Below, in pieces: positions 14,754 to 22,113 of a DNA stretch of 64,000 bases. The stretch's first letter is position 1. Each line of letters begins with the position of its first letter. A program made the position numbers and the translations under genes. Origin of the DNA: Flavobacteriales bacterium (GTDB lineage Bacteria; Bacteroidota; Bacteroidia; Flavobacteriales_F; PHOS-HE28). Under the pieces are notes generated by a model. It was not told the DNA's origin. It saw only the letters and a program-made list of their open reading frames with translations, and searched no databases. The stretch is from NCBI GenBank assembly GCA_026129465.1, contig JAHCIA010000001.1:1125964-1189963 (forward strand). The letters are read 5' to 3'.

Positions 14754-15839
14754 TCAATCGCACGCCGCAATGATGCGGTCCACCACGGTCAACGCCTCCG
14801 TGGCGGAGATCTGGTGCGCGTCCTGCGTGTTGGGGAAGGCCGTCATCACCACCAGCAGGCGCTTGTACGGCACGATGAAGGCGAACTGGCCGCCGTGGCC
14901 CGACATGAAGGGGATGCCGCGCTGCGTGTCGATCCACCACTGGTGGCCGAAGCCGTAGCCGCTGGACGTGGTCCCGTGCGCGGTCAGCATGTCCGCGATC
15001 CAGGCTTCGGGCACCACCTGCTGCCCGTTCCAGCGGCCGCTGTCGGCCACGCACAGGGCCAGCTTCGCCATCTCGCGCGGGGTGGTCTCGATGCCGAAGC
15101 CGCCCAGGGTGGTGCCGTCCTTGTAGCGCACCCAGTTCAGGTTGGTGATGCCGATGCGCGCCAGCAGCACCTCGCGCGCCCATTCGTCCATGGGCCGTCC
15201 CAGCGTCTTCTGCAGCACGCTCGCCAGCAACTGCGGGTCGCCGTCCTTGTACTTGAACAGGTCCCCGGGCGCGGCCGCCATGTCCAGCGAGAGGATGTGG
15301 TCGGTGATGTTGCCGGGCTTCTGCCGCAGGATCTCATCGGTATCGCCGCCGATGCCGTCGTTCTCATAGGCGATGCCCGAGCGCATGTTCAGCAGGTGGC
15401 GCAGGGTGATGCCCGCCTTGTCGCCGTGGCCGTCGAGTTCCGTGGTGAAGTACATCGAGATCGGGTCGTCGATGTCCTGGAGGATCCCCTCTTCCAGCGC
15501 GATGCCGGAGAGCACGCCGGTGAACTGCTTGGTGGCCGACCAGATGAGGTGGCGCGTGGTGATGTCATCAGGGTCCTTCGGGTAGGCCTCCGCCACCAGC
15601 CGGCCGTTGCGGAACACCAGCAGGCTGCGCATCGGCCAGAGTGCAGCGTCGTTGTACGCGTCCTGGTAGATGTTCCACAGCGCGTCCGGGTCGATGCCTT
15701 CGCTCGCCGGGTCGGAAAGCACGTGGCCGTCGCCGATCCCCACCGGAGCGTAGGTGGTGAAGGGCCGGTTCAGCGCATCGTCCTTCAGGCAGCCACAGGC
15801 CAGGACGGCGGCGCACACGATCGGGAGGAGCTGCTTCAT
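14754..15839 (-). CDS. serine beta-lactamase-like hydrolase, lipoprotein
   Basis: 361 residues. A signal peptide ends in the lipobox-like LACGC, so the mature protein is probably lipid-anchored. SATKQF (about residue 99) holds the Ser-x-x-Lys dyad of class C beta-lactamases and DD-peptidases, YKDGDP (about residue 187) gives the Tyr motif, and GHGG near the C-terminus (about 326) fills the KTG-like position. These proteins (Pfam Beta-lactamase, esterase EstB type) cleave esters or peptides; resistance activity is not implied. The start overlaps the stop of the upstream gene (ATGA), so the two are translationally coupled. Confidence 0.85.
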   Translation of the reverse strand: MKQLLPIVCAAVLACGCLKDDALNRPFTTYAPVGIGDGHVLSDPASEGIDPDALWNIYQDAYNDAALWPMRSLLVFRNGRLVAEAYPKDPDDITTRHLIWSATKQFTGVLSGIALEEGILQDIDDPISMYFTTELDGHGDKAGITLRHLLNMRSGIAYENDGIGGDTDEILRQKPGNITDHILSLDMAAAPGDLFKYKDGDPQLLASVLQKTLGRPMDEWAREVLLARIGITNLNWVRYKDGTTLGGFGIETTPREMAKLALCVADSGRWNGQQVVPEAWIADMLTAHGTTSSGYGFGHQWWIDTQRGIPFMSGHGGQFAFIVPYKRLLVVMTAFPNTQDAHQISATEALTVVDRIIAACD

Positions 15840-16627
15840 GATCCGGTCCGTTTTCCGCCCACCGGCCAGCGCAGGTGGATGGCGTGTGAAAGGCTCTTGA
15901 TCCCCGGGAACAGGGAATAGCCCCAGTACTCGAAGGCGTAGGCCAGCGCAAGGCGCCCTTCCTCGCGCGGCAGCAGGGCGACCTCCGCGCCGATGTGCTG
16001 GAAGACCGTGGGACCGCCGAAGACCAGGTCCGTGTGCGGGTTGCGCACCCAGTCGCGGAAGCGGAGCGCGTACCAGTACTCCTCCGTGGTATGCGACGGC
16101 CGTGAGGCCCAGCCGAGCAAGGCGGAGGAGAAGCGACAATCGAGCACCCTGTCCCGGACCTTGGCCCTGGCGAAGAGCCGCACGCCCAGTTCCAGGGACG
16201 AATACCAGAACATGTGCCCGCTCTGCAACTTGGGATAGAGCTGCCAGGCGTAGTTGGCCGCGGCGTAGGGACCCAGCATCAGCGGACCGTCGTTGCCCAG
16301 GCGCCAGGCATGGCACAGGTCCACCGGACGGAGCTGGAAGTGCGCTGCGATGCCGGCCCGCGCATCGTTCAGCACGCCCAGCACCAGGCGCGGCTCATAG
16401 GTCCACTGCCGGTTCCCCTGCGCGAAGCGGGTGCGGTAGTCCACGCCCAGGTCGCCGCCGGCGAAGGCCAGCCCGTAGTTGTACACGTCCTTCACCTGGG
16501 AGAAGCGCGTGAGGAGCGCGATGGAGGAATGCCGCGTGCGCAGGCTGTCCTGCGCACCGGCGATCACCGGTGCGGAAAGCAAGTAGGCGAAAAGGAGCGG
16601 GCCCAGCAGCTCCACGCTTCGACGCAT
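15836..16627 (-). CDS. putative outer-membrane beta-barrel protein
   Basis: 263 residues from MRRSVELLGP. A signal peptide (1-26, ending AGAQ) is followed by many alternating hydrophobic/polar strands rich in Tyr, Trp and Phe, as in small outer-membrane barrels of Bacteroidota. A CAACTTTG box four bases before an upstream in-frame ATG at 16663 means a 275-residue form with an unusually long N-region is possible. Its stop overlaps the start of the beta-lactamase-like lipoprotein gene, suggesting they work on the same substrate or site. Function unknown. Confidence 0.6.
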   Translation of the reverse strand: MRRSVELLGPLLFAYLLSAPVIAGAQDSLRTRHSSIALLTRFSQVKDVYNYGLAFAGGDLGVDYRTRFAQGNRQWTYEPRLVLGVLNDARAGIAAHFQLRPVDLCHAWRLGNDGPLMLGPYAAANYAWQLYPKLQSGHMFWYSSLELGVRLFARAKVRDRVLDCRFSSALLGWASRPSHTTEEYWYALRFRDWVRNPHTDLVFGGPTVFQHIGAEVALLPREEGRLALAYAFEYWGYSLFPGIKSLSHAIHLRWPVGGKRTGS

Positions 16628-16663
16628 CTCCCTTGCACGGCAGGCCGGGGTCGGGTCGTCCAT

Positions 16664-17094
16664 GGGGCAAAGTTGGGAAGTGAGGGCAAGGATCGTAGCG
16701 CGGACGGGAACGGATCATGTGAATGGACCAGGCAGAAGGATCATCTCATGGACACGGATCCGAAGGAGCCCCTTTCGTTCATCGATCGAACGGCTGGCGT
16801 TACATCGGCGCGTTACCAGAAGATCCGTGCAAGGTCGTTGAACACCGATAGCGCCGTCGCGAAGCGCATTGGCGGAGCACGGAGCGCATCCATCGTGCCC
16901 GCGCGAGCAAGCCCTTGTTGCGGAAATGGCAGGCAGGCACTACGACCGGGAGGCGTCGAAGAACGTGTGTCCCGGAAAGGTCTCCGACCTCGTGGCGTGG
17001 AAGCTCATGCTACGCTTGCTCCGGAGGTAGTGCGGGCGGACTGCGGCCGGGTGATGGAGTACCTGGGGTTGGCTGACGAGGGCAATAGGGGAGT
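16664..17094. other. intergenic region without convincing features
   Basis: About 430 bases between the barrel protein and HicA genes. A reading frame of 35 codons on the plus strand (from 16926) and a longer one that runs antisense into hicA are present, but neither has recognisable similarity or a promoter box. I see no hairpin, RNA gene or repeat. It could be eroded sequence at the left edge of the defence island. Confidence 0.4.
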
Positions 17095-17310
17095 TCAGAG
17101 CAACTCCTCCTTGTCAATGCCCGCCTGCTTCAATATCGCCAGCATGGTACCCTTGGGCAGGTCGCGCTTGTGCATCGGCACGATGGTCATCTTGCCGTTC
17201 GCGCGGTTCTTGAAGATCTGGTGCGAGCCCTTGGTGCGCATCAATTCATAGCCATGCTTCTTCAACAGGCGGATGAGTTCGTCCGGCGTGAGCGATGGCG
17301 CCTTGGTCAT
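17095..17310 (-). CDS. hicA: HicA-family mRNA interferase toxin
   Basis: 71 residues, the usual size for HicA. It has the double-stranded-RNA-binding-like fold signature: LIRLLKKHGYELMRTKGSHQ (about 13-32), where the histidine in GSHQIF is the catalytic residue, then KMTIVPMHKRDLPKGTMLAI. HicA cleaves mRNA and is neutralised by HicB. Here the gene follows hicB by six bases on the same strand. This is the antitoxin-first order, the reverse of many hicAB loci. Family call is firm; toxicity is inferred. Confidence 0.88.
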   Translation of the reverse strand: MTKAPSLTPDELIRLLKKHGYELMRTKGSHQIFKNRANGKMTIVPMHKRDLPKGTMLAILKQAGIDKEELL

Positions 17311-17316
17311 CGCCGA

Positions 17317-17544
17317 TCAGGATGCGAGTACCAGCGAATACTCGAAGGTCTGGCTGTCGTCCGGCACGGGATCCCCTTCGGCTTGCAAGGTTTCCACATA
17401 CAACGCTATGGCCTCACGTGCCATCTCCAAAGCGTGCTCGATGTTCTCACCGAACGTGACACAGCCCGGCAAGGCAGGCACGTTCACAGTGAACCCGCCT
17501 GTAGGTTCGCGGGTCAGCAATACGCGGTAGGTGAGTTGTGACAT
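17317..17544 (-). CDS. hicB: HicB-family antitoxin (short form)
   Basis: 75 residues. It matches the partial RNase-H-like HicB domain: GGFTVNVPALPGCVTFGENI (about 16-35) followed by a helix EHALEMAREAIALYVETL. No DNA-binding domain (HTH or RHH) is visible after it, so autoregulation would need another factor or a divergent mechanism. It is 20 bases downstream of a DUF433 gene and six bases upstream of hicA, so three small genes form a likely transcript. Confidence 0.88.
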   Translation of the reverse strand: MSQLTYRVLLTREPTGGFTVNVPALPGCVTFGENIEHALEMAREAIALYVETLQAEGDPVPDDSQTFEYSLVLAS

Positions 17545-17564
17545 CGCTTGGGGATCGGTTCTGA

Positions 17565-17771
17565 TTACTTCGTAATGAACTTCCGACAGGCTTCAAGGTC
17601 CGCCGCTTCGAGCATCGGGTATTGCTTCAGCACCTCGTCCTCGGGCGTTCCCGCCATCAGGAACTCCAGCACGGTCTGGGCCGTGATGCGCATGCCCCGG
17701 ATCACCGGCTTGCCGTTGCAGATGCGGTCATCCACCGTGATGCGCTTGAGCAGTTCGGGGTTGGCGTTCAT
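17565..17771 (-). CDS. DUF433 antitoxin-like protein
   Basis: 68 residues from MNANPELLKR. The body, RITVDDRICNGKPVIRGMRI and then a helix-turn-helix-like region with GTPEDEVLKQYPMLEAADLE, is the DUF433 signature. DUF433 proteins are VapB-like and commonly precede a DUF5615 PIN-like toxin. No such toxin is here; instead hicB and hicA follow. It could regulate the whole three-gene unit or be an orphan antitoxin. The start is supported by a perfect TACCTTTG box five bases upstream. Confidence 0.85.
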   Translation of the reverse strand: MNANPELLKRITVDDRICNGKPVIRGMRITAQTVLEFLMAGTPEDEVLKQYPMLEAADLEACRKFITK

Positions 17772-17776
17772 ACTCG

Positions 17777-17784
17777 CAAAGGTA
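17777..17784 (-). promoter_or_regulatory. -7 box of the DUF433-hicBA unit, near-leaderless
   Basis: Minus-strand TACCTTTG, a perfect TAnnTTTG match, with five bases before the ATG at 17771. Confidence 0.6.
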
Positions 17785-17830
17785 CAAGAGCCACCCTTGA
17801 ACGTCCACCTACGTTTTAGTTTCACGCCGC

Positions 17831-18754
17831 ATGAAGCTCTGGGCCGGCGTCACCGACAACGATTGGTTCTCTTTCCTCTCCGAGCGCGGCTTCGATGAGG
17901 TGAACTTCTGGCAGCCGAGCGGTCTGCCGCCCTTCACCACCCTGCCCGCAGGCACACCTTTCCTGTTCAAGCTGAAGCGGCCGTTCAACCACATCGCGGG
18001 CGGCGGCTACTTCGTGAGCTTCTCGAAGCTGCCGCTGAACATGGCGTGGGAGGCCTTTGGCGAGAAGAACGGAGCAGCCACTTACATGGAAGTGGAGAAG
18101 CGCATCCGGCGGCTATCCACCGGGGAGCGCAGCGTGCTGGAGATCGGATGCAGTGTGCTCGTGCAGCCCTTCTTCTTTGAACGCAAGGACTGGATACCCA
18201 TGCCCAACTGGTCGCCGAACATTGTGAAGGGGCAGACCTACGACACCGAGACCACCGAAGGCGCATGGCTCTGGAGCGAAGTGCAAGCGCGATTGCAGAA
18301 CACCGCCATCCAAAGCCTCGTGGCCGAACCGGCGGCGGAATACGGCGGACCGCGCTACGGCGAACTCTTCCTCACGCGCAGCCGCTTGGGGCAGGGTGCT
18401 TTCCGGGTGCTGGTGAGCGAAGCCTACGGGAAGCGTTGCGCCATCACGGGCGAATCGACCTTCCCAGTGCTGGAGGCGGCGCACATCAAGCCGTACGAGT
18501 TGGAGGGGCCGCACAAGATCACGAACGGGATGCTGTTGCGGTCTGATTTCCACAAGCTCTTCGATGCTGGGCTGGTGACCGTGACGCCCGAGCTGCGGGT
18601 GCGCGTGAGCGACCAAATCCGGGAACAGTACTTCAACGGCAAGGCCTACTACAGCCTACATGACAAGCAACTGGCCGTGACCCCCAAGCTGACCAGCCAG
18701 CAGCCCGACCCCGAGTTCCTGCGCTGGCATTTGAACGAACGCTTTGTTGGCTAA
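17831..18754 (+). CDS. HNH endonuclease with N-terminal PUA/EVE-like domain
   Basis: 307 residues. The C-terminal third is an HNH nuclease: AYGKRCAITG (about 197-206) precedes LEAAHIKPY (about 216-224) and NGMLLRSDFHKLFDAGLV (about 236-253), giving the His-Asn-His core. The N-terminal 150 residues, with FLFKLKRPFNHIAGGGYF and AWEAFGEKNGA, resemble PUA-superfamily (EVE/SRA-like) domains that recognise modified bases. Such fusions are known from type IV restriction enzymes that cut modified phage DNA. The enzyme lies between the HicBA unit and SPARTA, consistent with defence. Domain call for the N-terminus is tentative. Confidence 0.75.
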   Translation: MKLWAGVTDNDWFSFLSERGFDEVNFWQPSGLPPFTTLPAGTPFLFKLKRPFNHIAGGGYFVSFSKLPLNMAWEAFGEKNGAATYMEVEKRIRRLSTGERSVLEIGCSVLVQPFFFERKDWIPMPNWSPNIVKGQTYDTETTEGAWLWSEVQARLQNTAIQSLVAEPAAEYGGPRYGELFLTRSRLGQGAFRVLVSEAYGKRCAITGESTFPVLEAAHIKPYELEGPHKITNGMLLRSDFHKLFDAGLVTVTPELRVRVSDQIREQYFNGKAYYSLHDKQLAVTPKLTSQQPDPEFLRWHLNERFVG

Positions 18755-18766
18755 ACTCTACCGCCC

Positions 18767-19111
18767 ATGATCAGCGACCAATTGCGCGATGAACTGCTGG
18801 CCTTCCGCAAGGAGCGCGACTGGGAGCAGTTCCACAACCTACGGACCCTGAGCACCAGCATTGCCCTGGAAGCCGCCGAGCTGATGGAGCACACCCAATG
18901 GGCCAAGGATACCGATCTGCCCACCCTGGCCACCGAGCACCGCGATGCCCTGGCCGAGGAGATGGCCGACATTGCCATCCTGCTCACCTATCTGGCCCAC
19001 GACCTGCGCGTGGACCTCGAAACCGCCGTGCGCCAGAAGCTGGTTAAGAACGCCGCTAAGTACCCGGTAGAGAAGGCGAAGGGCGTGGCGACGAAGTGGG
19101 ATCGGTTGTGA
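18767..19111 (+). CDS. MazG-like nucleotide pyrophosphohydrolase
   Basis: 114 residues. The EXXE-12-28-EXXD metal-binding pattern of the all-alpha NTP pyrophosphatases is visible: EAAELMEH (about 36-43) and EEMADIAILLTYLAHDL (about 64-80). It matches the MazG-like/dCTPP1 (RS21-C6) group that hydrolyses noncanonical or dCTP-like nucleotides. It is 12 bases downstream of the HNH gene on the same strand and probably shares its transcript; nucleotide-pool enzymes are frequent guests in defence islands. No evidence that it belongs to SPARTA. Confidence 0.88.
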   Translation: MISDQLRDELLAFRKERDWEQFHNLRTLSTSIALEAAELMEHTQWAKDTDLPTLATEHRDALAEEMADIAILLTYLAHDLRVDLETAVRQKLVKNAAKYPVEKAKGVATKWDRL

Positions 19112-19275
19112 GTGCGTTGCTGCAACCGTAGGATCTACTTCGGGTTTGTCTGGGACTGTGGAAATCTCAACGCGTGGATTCGGATCAACGAGGGTTCTCG
19201 CTGCCTACTTTACGCAAGCCATGATGATGGAATTTCTGTCACGATTGGTTGTCAGGTTGAAACGGGCCATTGGTC

Positions 19276-20556
19276 ATGCCGGAAGAGACGCAGCGTCAGA
19301 CAATCTTCATTGCCCATGCAACGCATGAGGATGACTACTATGCCGGTTGGCTAGCGGCCAAGCTCCGAGCACTTGGATACAGGGTCTTTGTTGACTTGGA
19401 CGACTTGGCAGGCGGTGACACTTTCACCACGCGCATCCAACCCGTGATTGAGAACGAGTCGGCCGTATTCCTGCCGATAACCACGAGGACATACGCGGAG
19501 AAGGCAGCGGACGACAGGTCAGGTGTGCGCAAGGAGCTGAATGTTGCGTCGTCGGTAAACGTCAAGAACTTCATCGTCCCATTAAAGTTTGATGACCTGC
19601 CCTACCACAAGTGGCCGATGGATTACCGGGGACAGAACGGTTTTGACTTTCATAACCGACTTGGCGATGGATTAATCGACCTAGTCACGGACCTTCAGGA
19701 GAAACGGCGAATTGCCTACGCTGAAGACACGCAAACGCCCTTGAGCATTTGGCACAAGGCTATTGGCCAACGAACCGTAGTGACAGAAGCACCCGAGCAA
19801 GTCATCACGAACTGGTACCCGATCGCGCTTCCCGAAGTGCTGTACGTCCATCGGCCATACTCGATGCCGACAGGGAACGCTTTGGACCTAGTCACTTACA
19901 GGCGACACGGTGACCATATAGTGACGTTTGCGCCACTCAGGGAGGGCATCAATGGTGTCCCTTTGCTCAGCAGCCTCTCTTTCAAGACCGAAGATGTGCT
20001 CCACGCGCAGGCATTGAACCACGAGGACTTTGGAACGATTGTAAAGCCGGGCAATTACTTGAAGACCCTCCTCAACAAGACGTTGGGGTATCATTTCAAG
20101 CTTCGAGGTTTAGAGTTCATCGAACAATCCAACAAACGCCGGATCTACTATGTGCCGTTCGCAGGCGACGACGCCGTGCGCGTGCCACTCACGAAATATG
20201 GACAGCATAGCATACAGTTGAACGGGATCAAAGAGGGATATCGTTGGTACTTCGCAGTCTCGCATTCGGCCTCACTTCATCCCGTACCTCACTACCGACT
20301 ATCCTTCCATATAGTGTTCAAGACCAAGGAGGGTGATGCTGTTGACGATGCAACTGAGCATGCGCTACGCCGAGGATTCGCTGGCGAACTGTACAATCGA
20401 AAGGTCTTGAACCTCTTTCTAGGCTTGCTCGATACCCTCCGCACGGGTCCCGATGCCGACTCAATTGAGCTACACATCGATGGTTTCAGCTTCTATGACA
20501 TGAGTTTGGAGCCTTTGTCCATCGCCACCCAAATCGGCTACGTTGAACCTGTGTAG
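19276..20556 (+). CDS. TIR-APAZ effector subunit of SPARTA
   Basis: 426 residues from MPEETQRQTI; a TTG two codons upstream is an alternative. Residues about 8-145 are a TIR domain: TIFIAHATHEDDYYAGWLA, GYRVFVDLDDLAGGD, and GVRKEL, where Glu87 is the candidate catalytic residue for NAD hydrolysis. The remaining 280 residues fit the APAZ domain that pairs with short Argonautes (for example the SIATQIGYVEPV end). The next gene, a short pAgo, starts at the base after its stop. In known SPARTA systems (Crenotalea, Maribacter) guide-RNA binding to target DNA triggers oligomerisation and NAD(P) depletion that kills the cell. Local GC content is lower than that of the flanks. Confidence 0.88.
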   Translation: MPEETQRQTIFIAHATHEDDYYAGWLAAKLRALGYRVFVDLDDLAGGDTFTTRIQPVIENESAVFLPITTRTYAEKAADDRSGVRKELNVASSVNVKNFIVPLKFDDLPYHKWPMDYRGQNGFDFHNRLGDGLIDLVTDLQEKRRIAYAEDTQTPLSIWHKAIGQRTVVTEAPEQVITNWYPIALPEVLYVHRPYSMPTGNALDLVTYRRHGDHIVTFAPLREGINGVPLLSSLSFKTEDVLHAQALNHEDFGTIVKPGNYLKTLLNKTLGYHFKLRGLEFIEQSNKRRIYYVPFAGDDAVRVPLTKYGQHSIQLNGIKEGYRWYFAVSHSASLHPVPHYRLSFHIVFKTKEGDAVDDATEHALRRGFAGELYNRKVLNLFLGLLDTLRTGPDADSIELHIDGFSFYDMSLEPLSIATQIGYVEPV

Positions 20557-22113
20557 ATGATTGGGAGGACGATCCATATCAATGAGCCTCAACTCGAGTT
20601 CGGGCAAGGGAATATAACCAGTGACCCGCGCGATGGCTTGATCCTTTACGGAGCCTATGCCTCAAGATCTGGTGACACCATCAAGGCTGGAGTTATCGGT
20701 ACGCCAAAGAGCATAGAGGCCTACAAGAAGTTCGTCGTTACGATGAATGCACCGATGAAGTCCATGAAATGGAACAAAGGGAAGAAGGCCTTTGAATCGG
20801 ACGAGGTTCAGAGACCCTCATTCCCCGGGTTTCATGCCGTCCTCGGTCTTCGATGGTTGCCCGATCCGACAATAGCAATAGAGTTGAGTGAACGGAAGAT
20901 CTACGAGACGCTCAAGTTCAACAAAATCAATCGCAAAAGGACCAGTGCCGTTGTGGACCTGTTCGTCAAAGAGATCGTCAAACAGACCCGCTCAGAGGAT
21001 GCCTCGGTGGATATATGGTTCGTTCTTGTTCCGCGAGCGGTTTGGAAGCAATGCCGGGTTGAATCATGGGGTGCCCAGGTAAGCAAGGGTACTCTACAGT
21101 TCATTGCGGATAGTAAGCATGGCCAGGTCCCCATGTTCTCAGCGGATCAAGAGTACCTAGAGGAGGTTGAACGCTTCGTTGAGTCGAGCGAAGACTTCCG
21201 CCACCTGTTCAAGGCGAGGATGATCGAAGAGAAGATTCCTGCACCAGCTCAGTTGATCTTGGAACCGACGTTGGAGTTCAGGGATAAGTACAAGAACACT
21301 CCTGCCGCTCCCAACATGAAAGCTCACATTGCGTGGACTATAAGCACCACGCTCCACTACAAGCTTGGCGCACTTCCGTGGCGTTTGGCGAACACACGCG
21401 ATGGGGTGTGTTACCTGGGACTGGTCTACAAGAAGTTAAAGGACAAGGAGAATTCTATTGTAGCCAGTGCCGCGCAGATGTTCCTGAAGGATGGCGATGG
21501 AGCCGTCTTTCAAGGAAACATCGGTCTCTGGGAGACACGTCCGAACGAATTCCACTTGGACAGAAAGTCGGCCCGAGATATGGTCGCATTGGCGCTAAGC
21601 GACTACTTCGACAAGTGGCAAGATTATCCTACTGAGCTGTTCATTCACGGAAAGGCTGAATTCGATGACAAAGAATGGGATGGATTTGAGGAAGCACGCG
21701 AAGAACTTCGAGCCAAGACCAAGCTGGTTGGTGTGGTGATCAAGGATAGCGCACCTCTGAAGATGATGAGGGTGGCGGAAGGCCAAGCAAGTCATTATGG
21801 ATTGCTGAGAGGAACAGCATGGATCATCAATGACCGTGAGGCTTTTCTGAATACAAGAGGATTCGTACCGCGCCTCTCGACCGCACTTAATCTGGAGATA
21901 CCTAACCTCCTTTCCGTTAAGATCAGCAAGGGCACAGCGGACATTGAGACCGTCCTCAAGGACATCATGGACCTGACCAAGCTGAATTACAATGCTTGCG
22001 TTCACGCGGACGGCAAGCCGGTGACTTTGAGCTTCTCTGGGATCATAGGCAACGTGCTCACGGCAACCGCTTGGAGAAAGACCGACGTGCGGCAGTTCAA
22101 GTATTACATATGA
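20557..22113 (+). CDS. short prokaryotic Argonaute (MID-PIWI) of SPARTA
   Basis: 518 residues, typical for short pAgos (about 500). The second half is PIWI-like: ELFIHGKAEFDDKEWDGFEE (about 366-385), LRGTAWIINDREAFLNTRGF (about 413-432), LTKLNYNACVHADGKPVTLS (about 472-491), and an end in FKYYI, where the C-terminal carboxylate usually helps hold the guide 5' phosphate in the MID pocket. PAZ and N domains are absent. Short pAgos of this class lack the catalytic tetrad and act as guide-dependent sensors; inactivity here is inferred from class. Its start abuts the TIR-APAZ stop (TAGATG), and its end overlaps the convergent cyclase-LOTUS gene by 10 bases. Confidence 0.9.
   Translation: MIGRTIHINEPQLEFGQGNITSDPRDGLILYGAYASRSGDTIKAGVIGTPKSIEAYKKFVVTMNAPMKSMKWNKGKKAFESDEVQRPSFPGFHAVLGLRWLPDPTIAIELSERKIYETLKFNKINRKRTSAVVDLFVKEIVKQTRSEDASVDIWFVLVPRAVWKQCRVESWGAQVSKGTLQFIADSKHGQVPMFSADQEYLEEVERFVESSEDFRHLFKARMIEEKIPAPAQLILEPTLEFRDKYKNTPAAPNMKAHIAWTISTTLHYKLGALPWRLANTRDGVCYLGLVYKKLKDKENSIVASAAQMFLKDGDGAVFQGNIGLWETRPNEFHLDRKSARDMVALALSDYFDKWQDYPTELFIHGKAEFDDKEWDGFEEAREELRAKTKLVGVVIKDSAPLKMMRVAEGQASHYGLLRGTAWIINDREAFLNTRGFVPRLSTALNLEIPNLLSVKISKGTADIETVLKDIMDLTKLNYNACVHADGKPVTLSFSGIIGNVLTATAWRKTDVRQFKYYI

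Noticed and set aside
15840-16316. Upstream extension of the beta-lactamase-like gene.
   Set aside because: It overlaps the barrel-protein gene; the signal peptide starts at 15839.
16926-17030. 35-codon plus-strand frame before hicA.
   Set aside because: No similarity and no promoter.
16214-17251. 345-codon plus-strand frame.
   Set aside because: It overlaps hicA and the barrel-protein gene in antisense and has no recognisable motif.
18767-19111. MazG-like gene as a SPARTA component.
   Set aside because: SPARTA needs only TIR-APAZ and short Ago; MazG-like enzymes are common island neighbours.
22104-22113. Treating the cyclase-LOTUS gene as part of SPARTA.
   Set aside because: It is on the other strand, converges with the operon, and is not seen in described SPARTA loci, so co-function is only a hypothesis.
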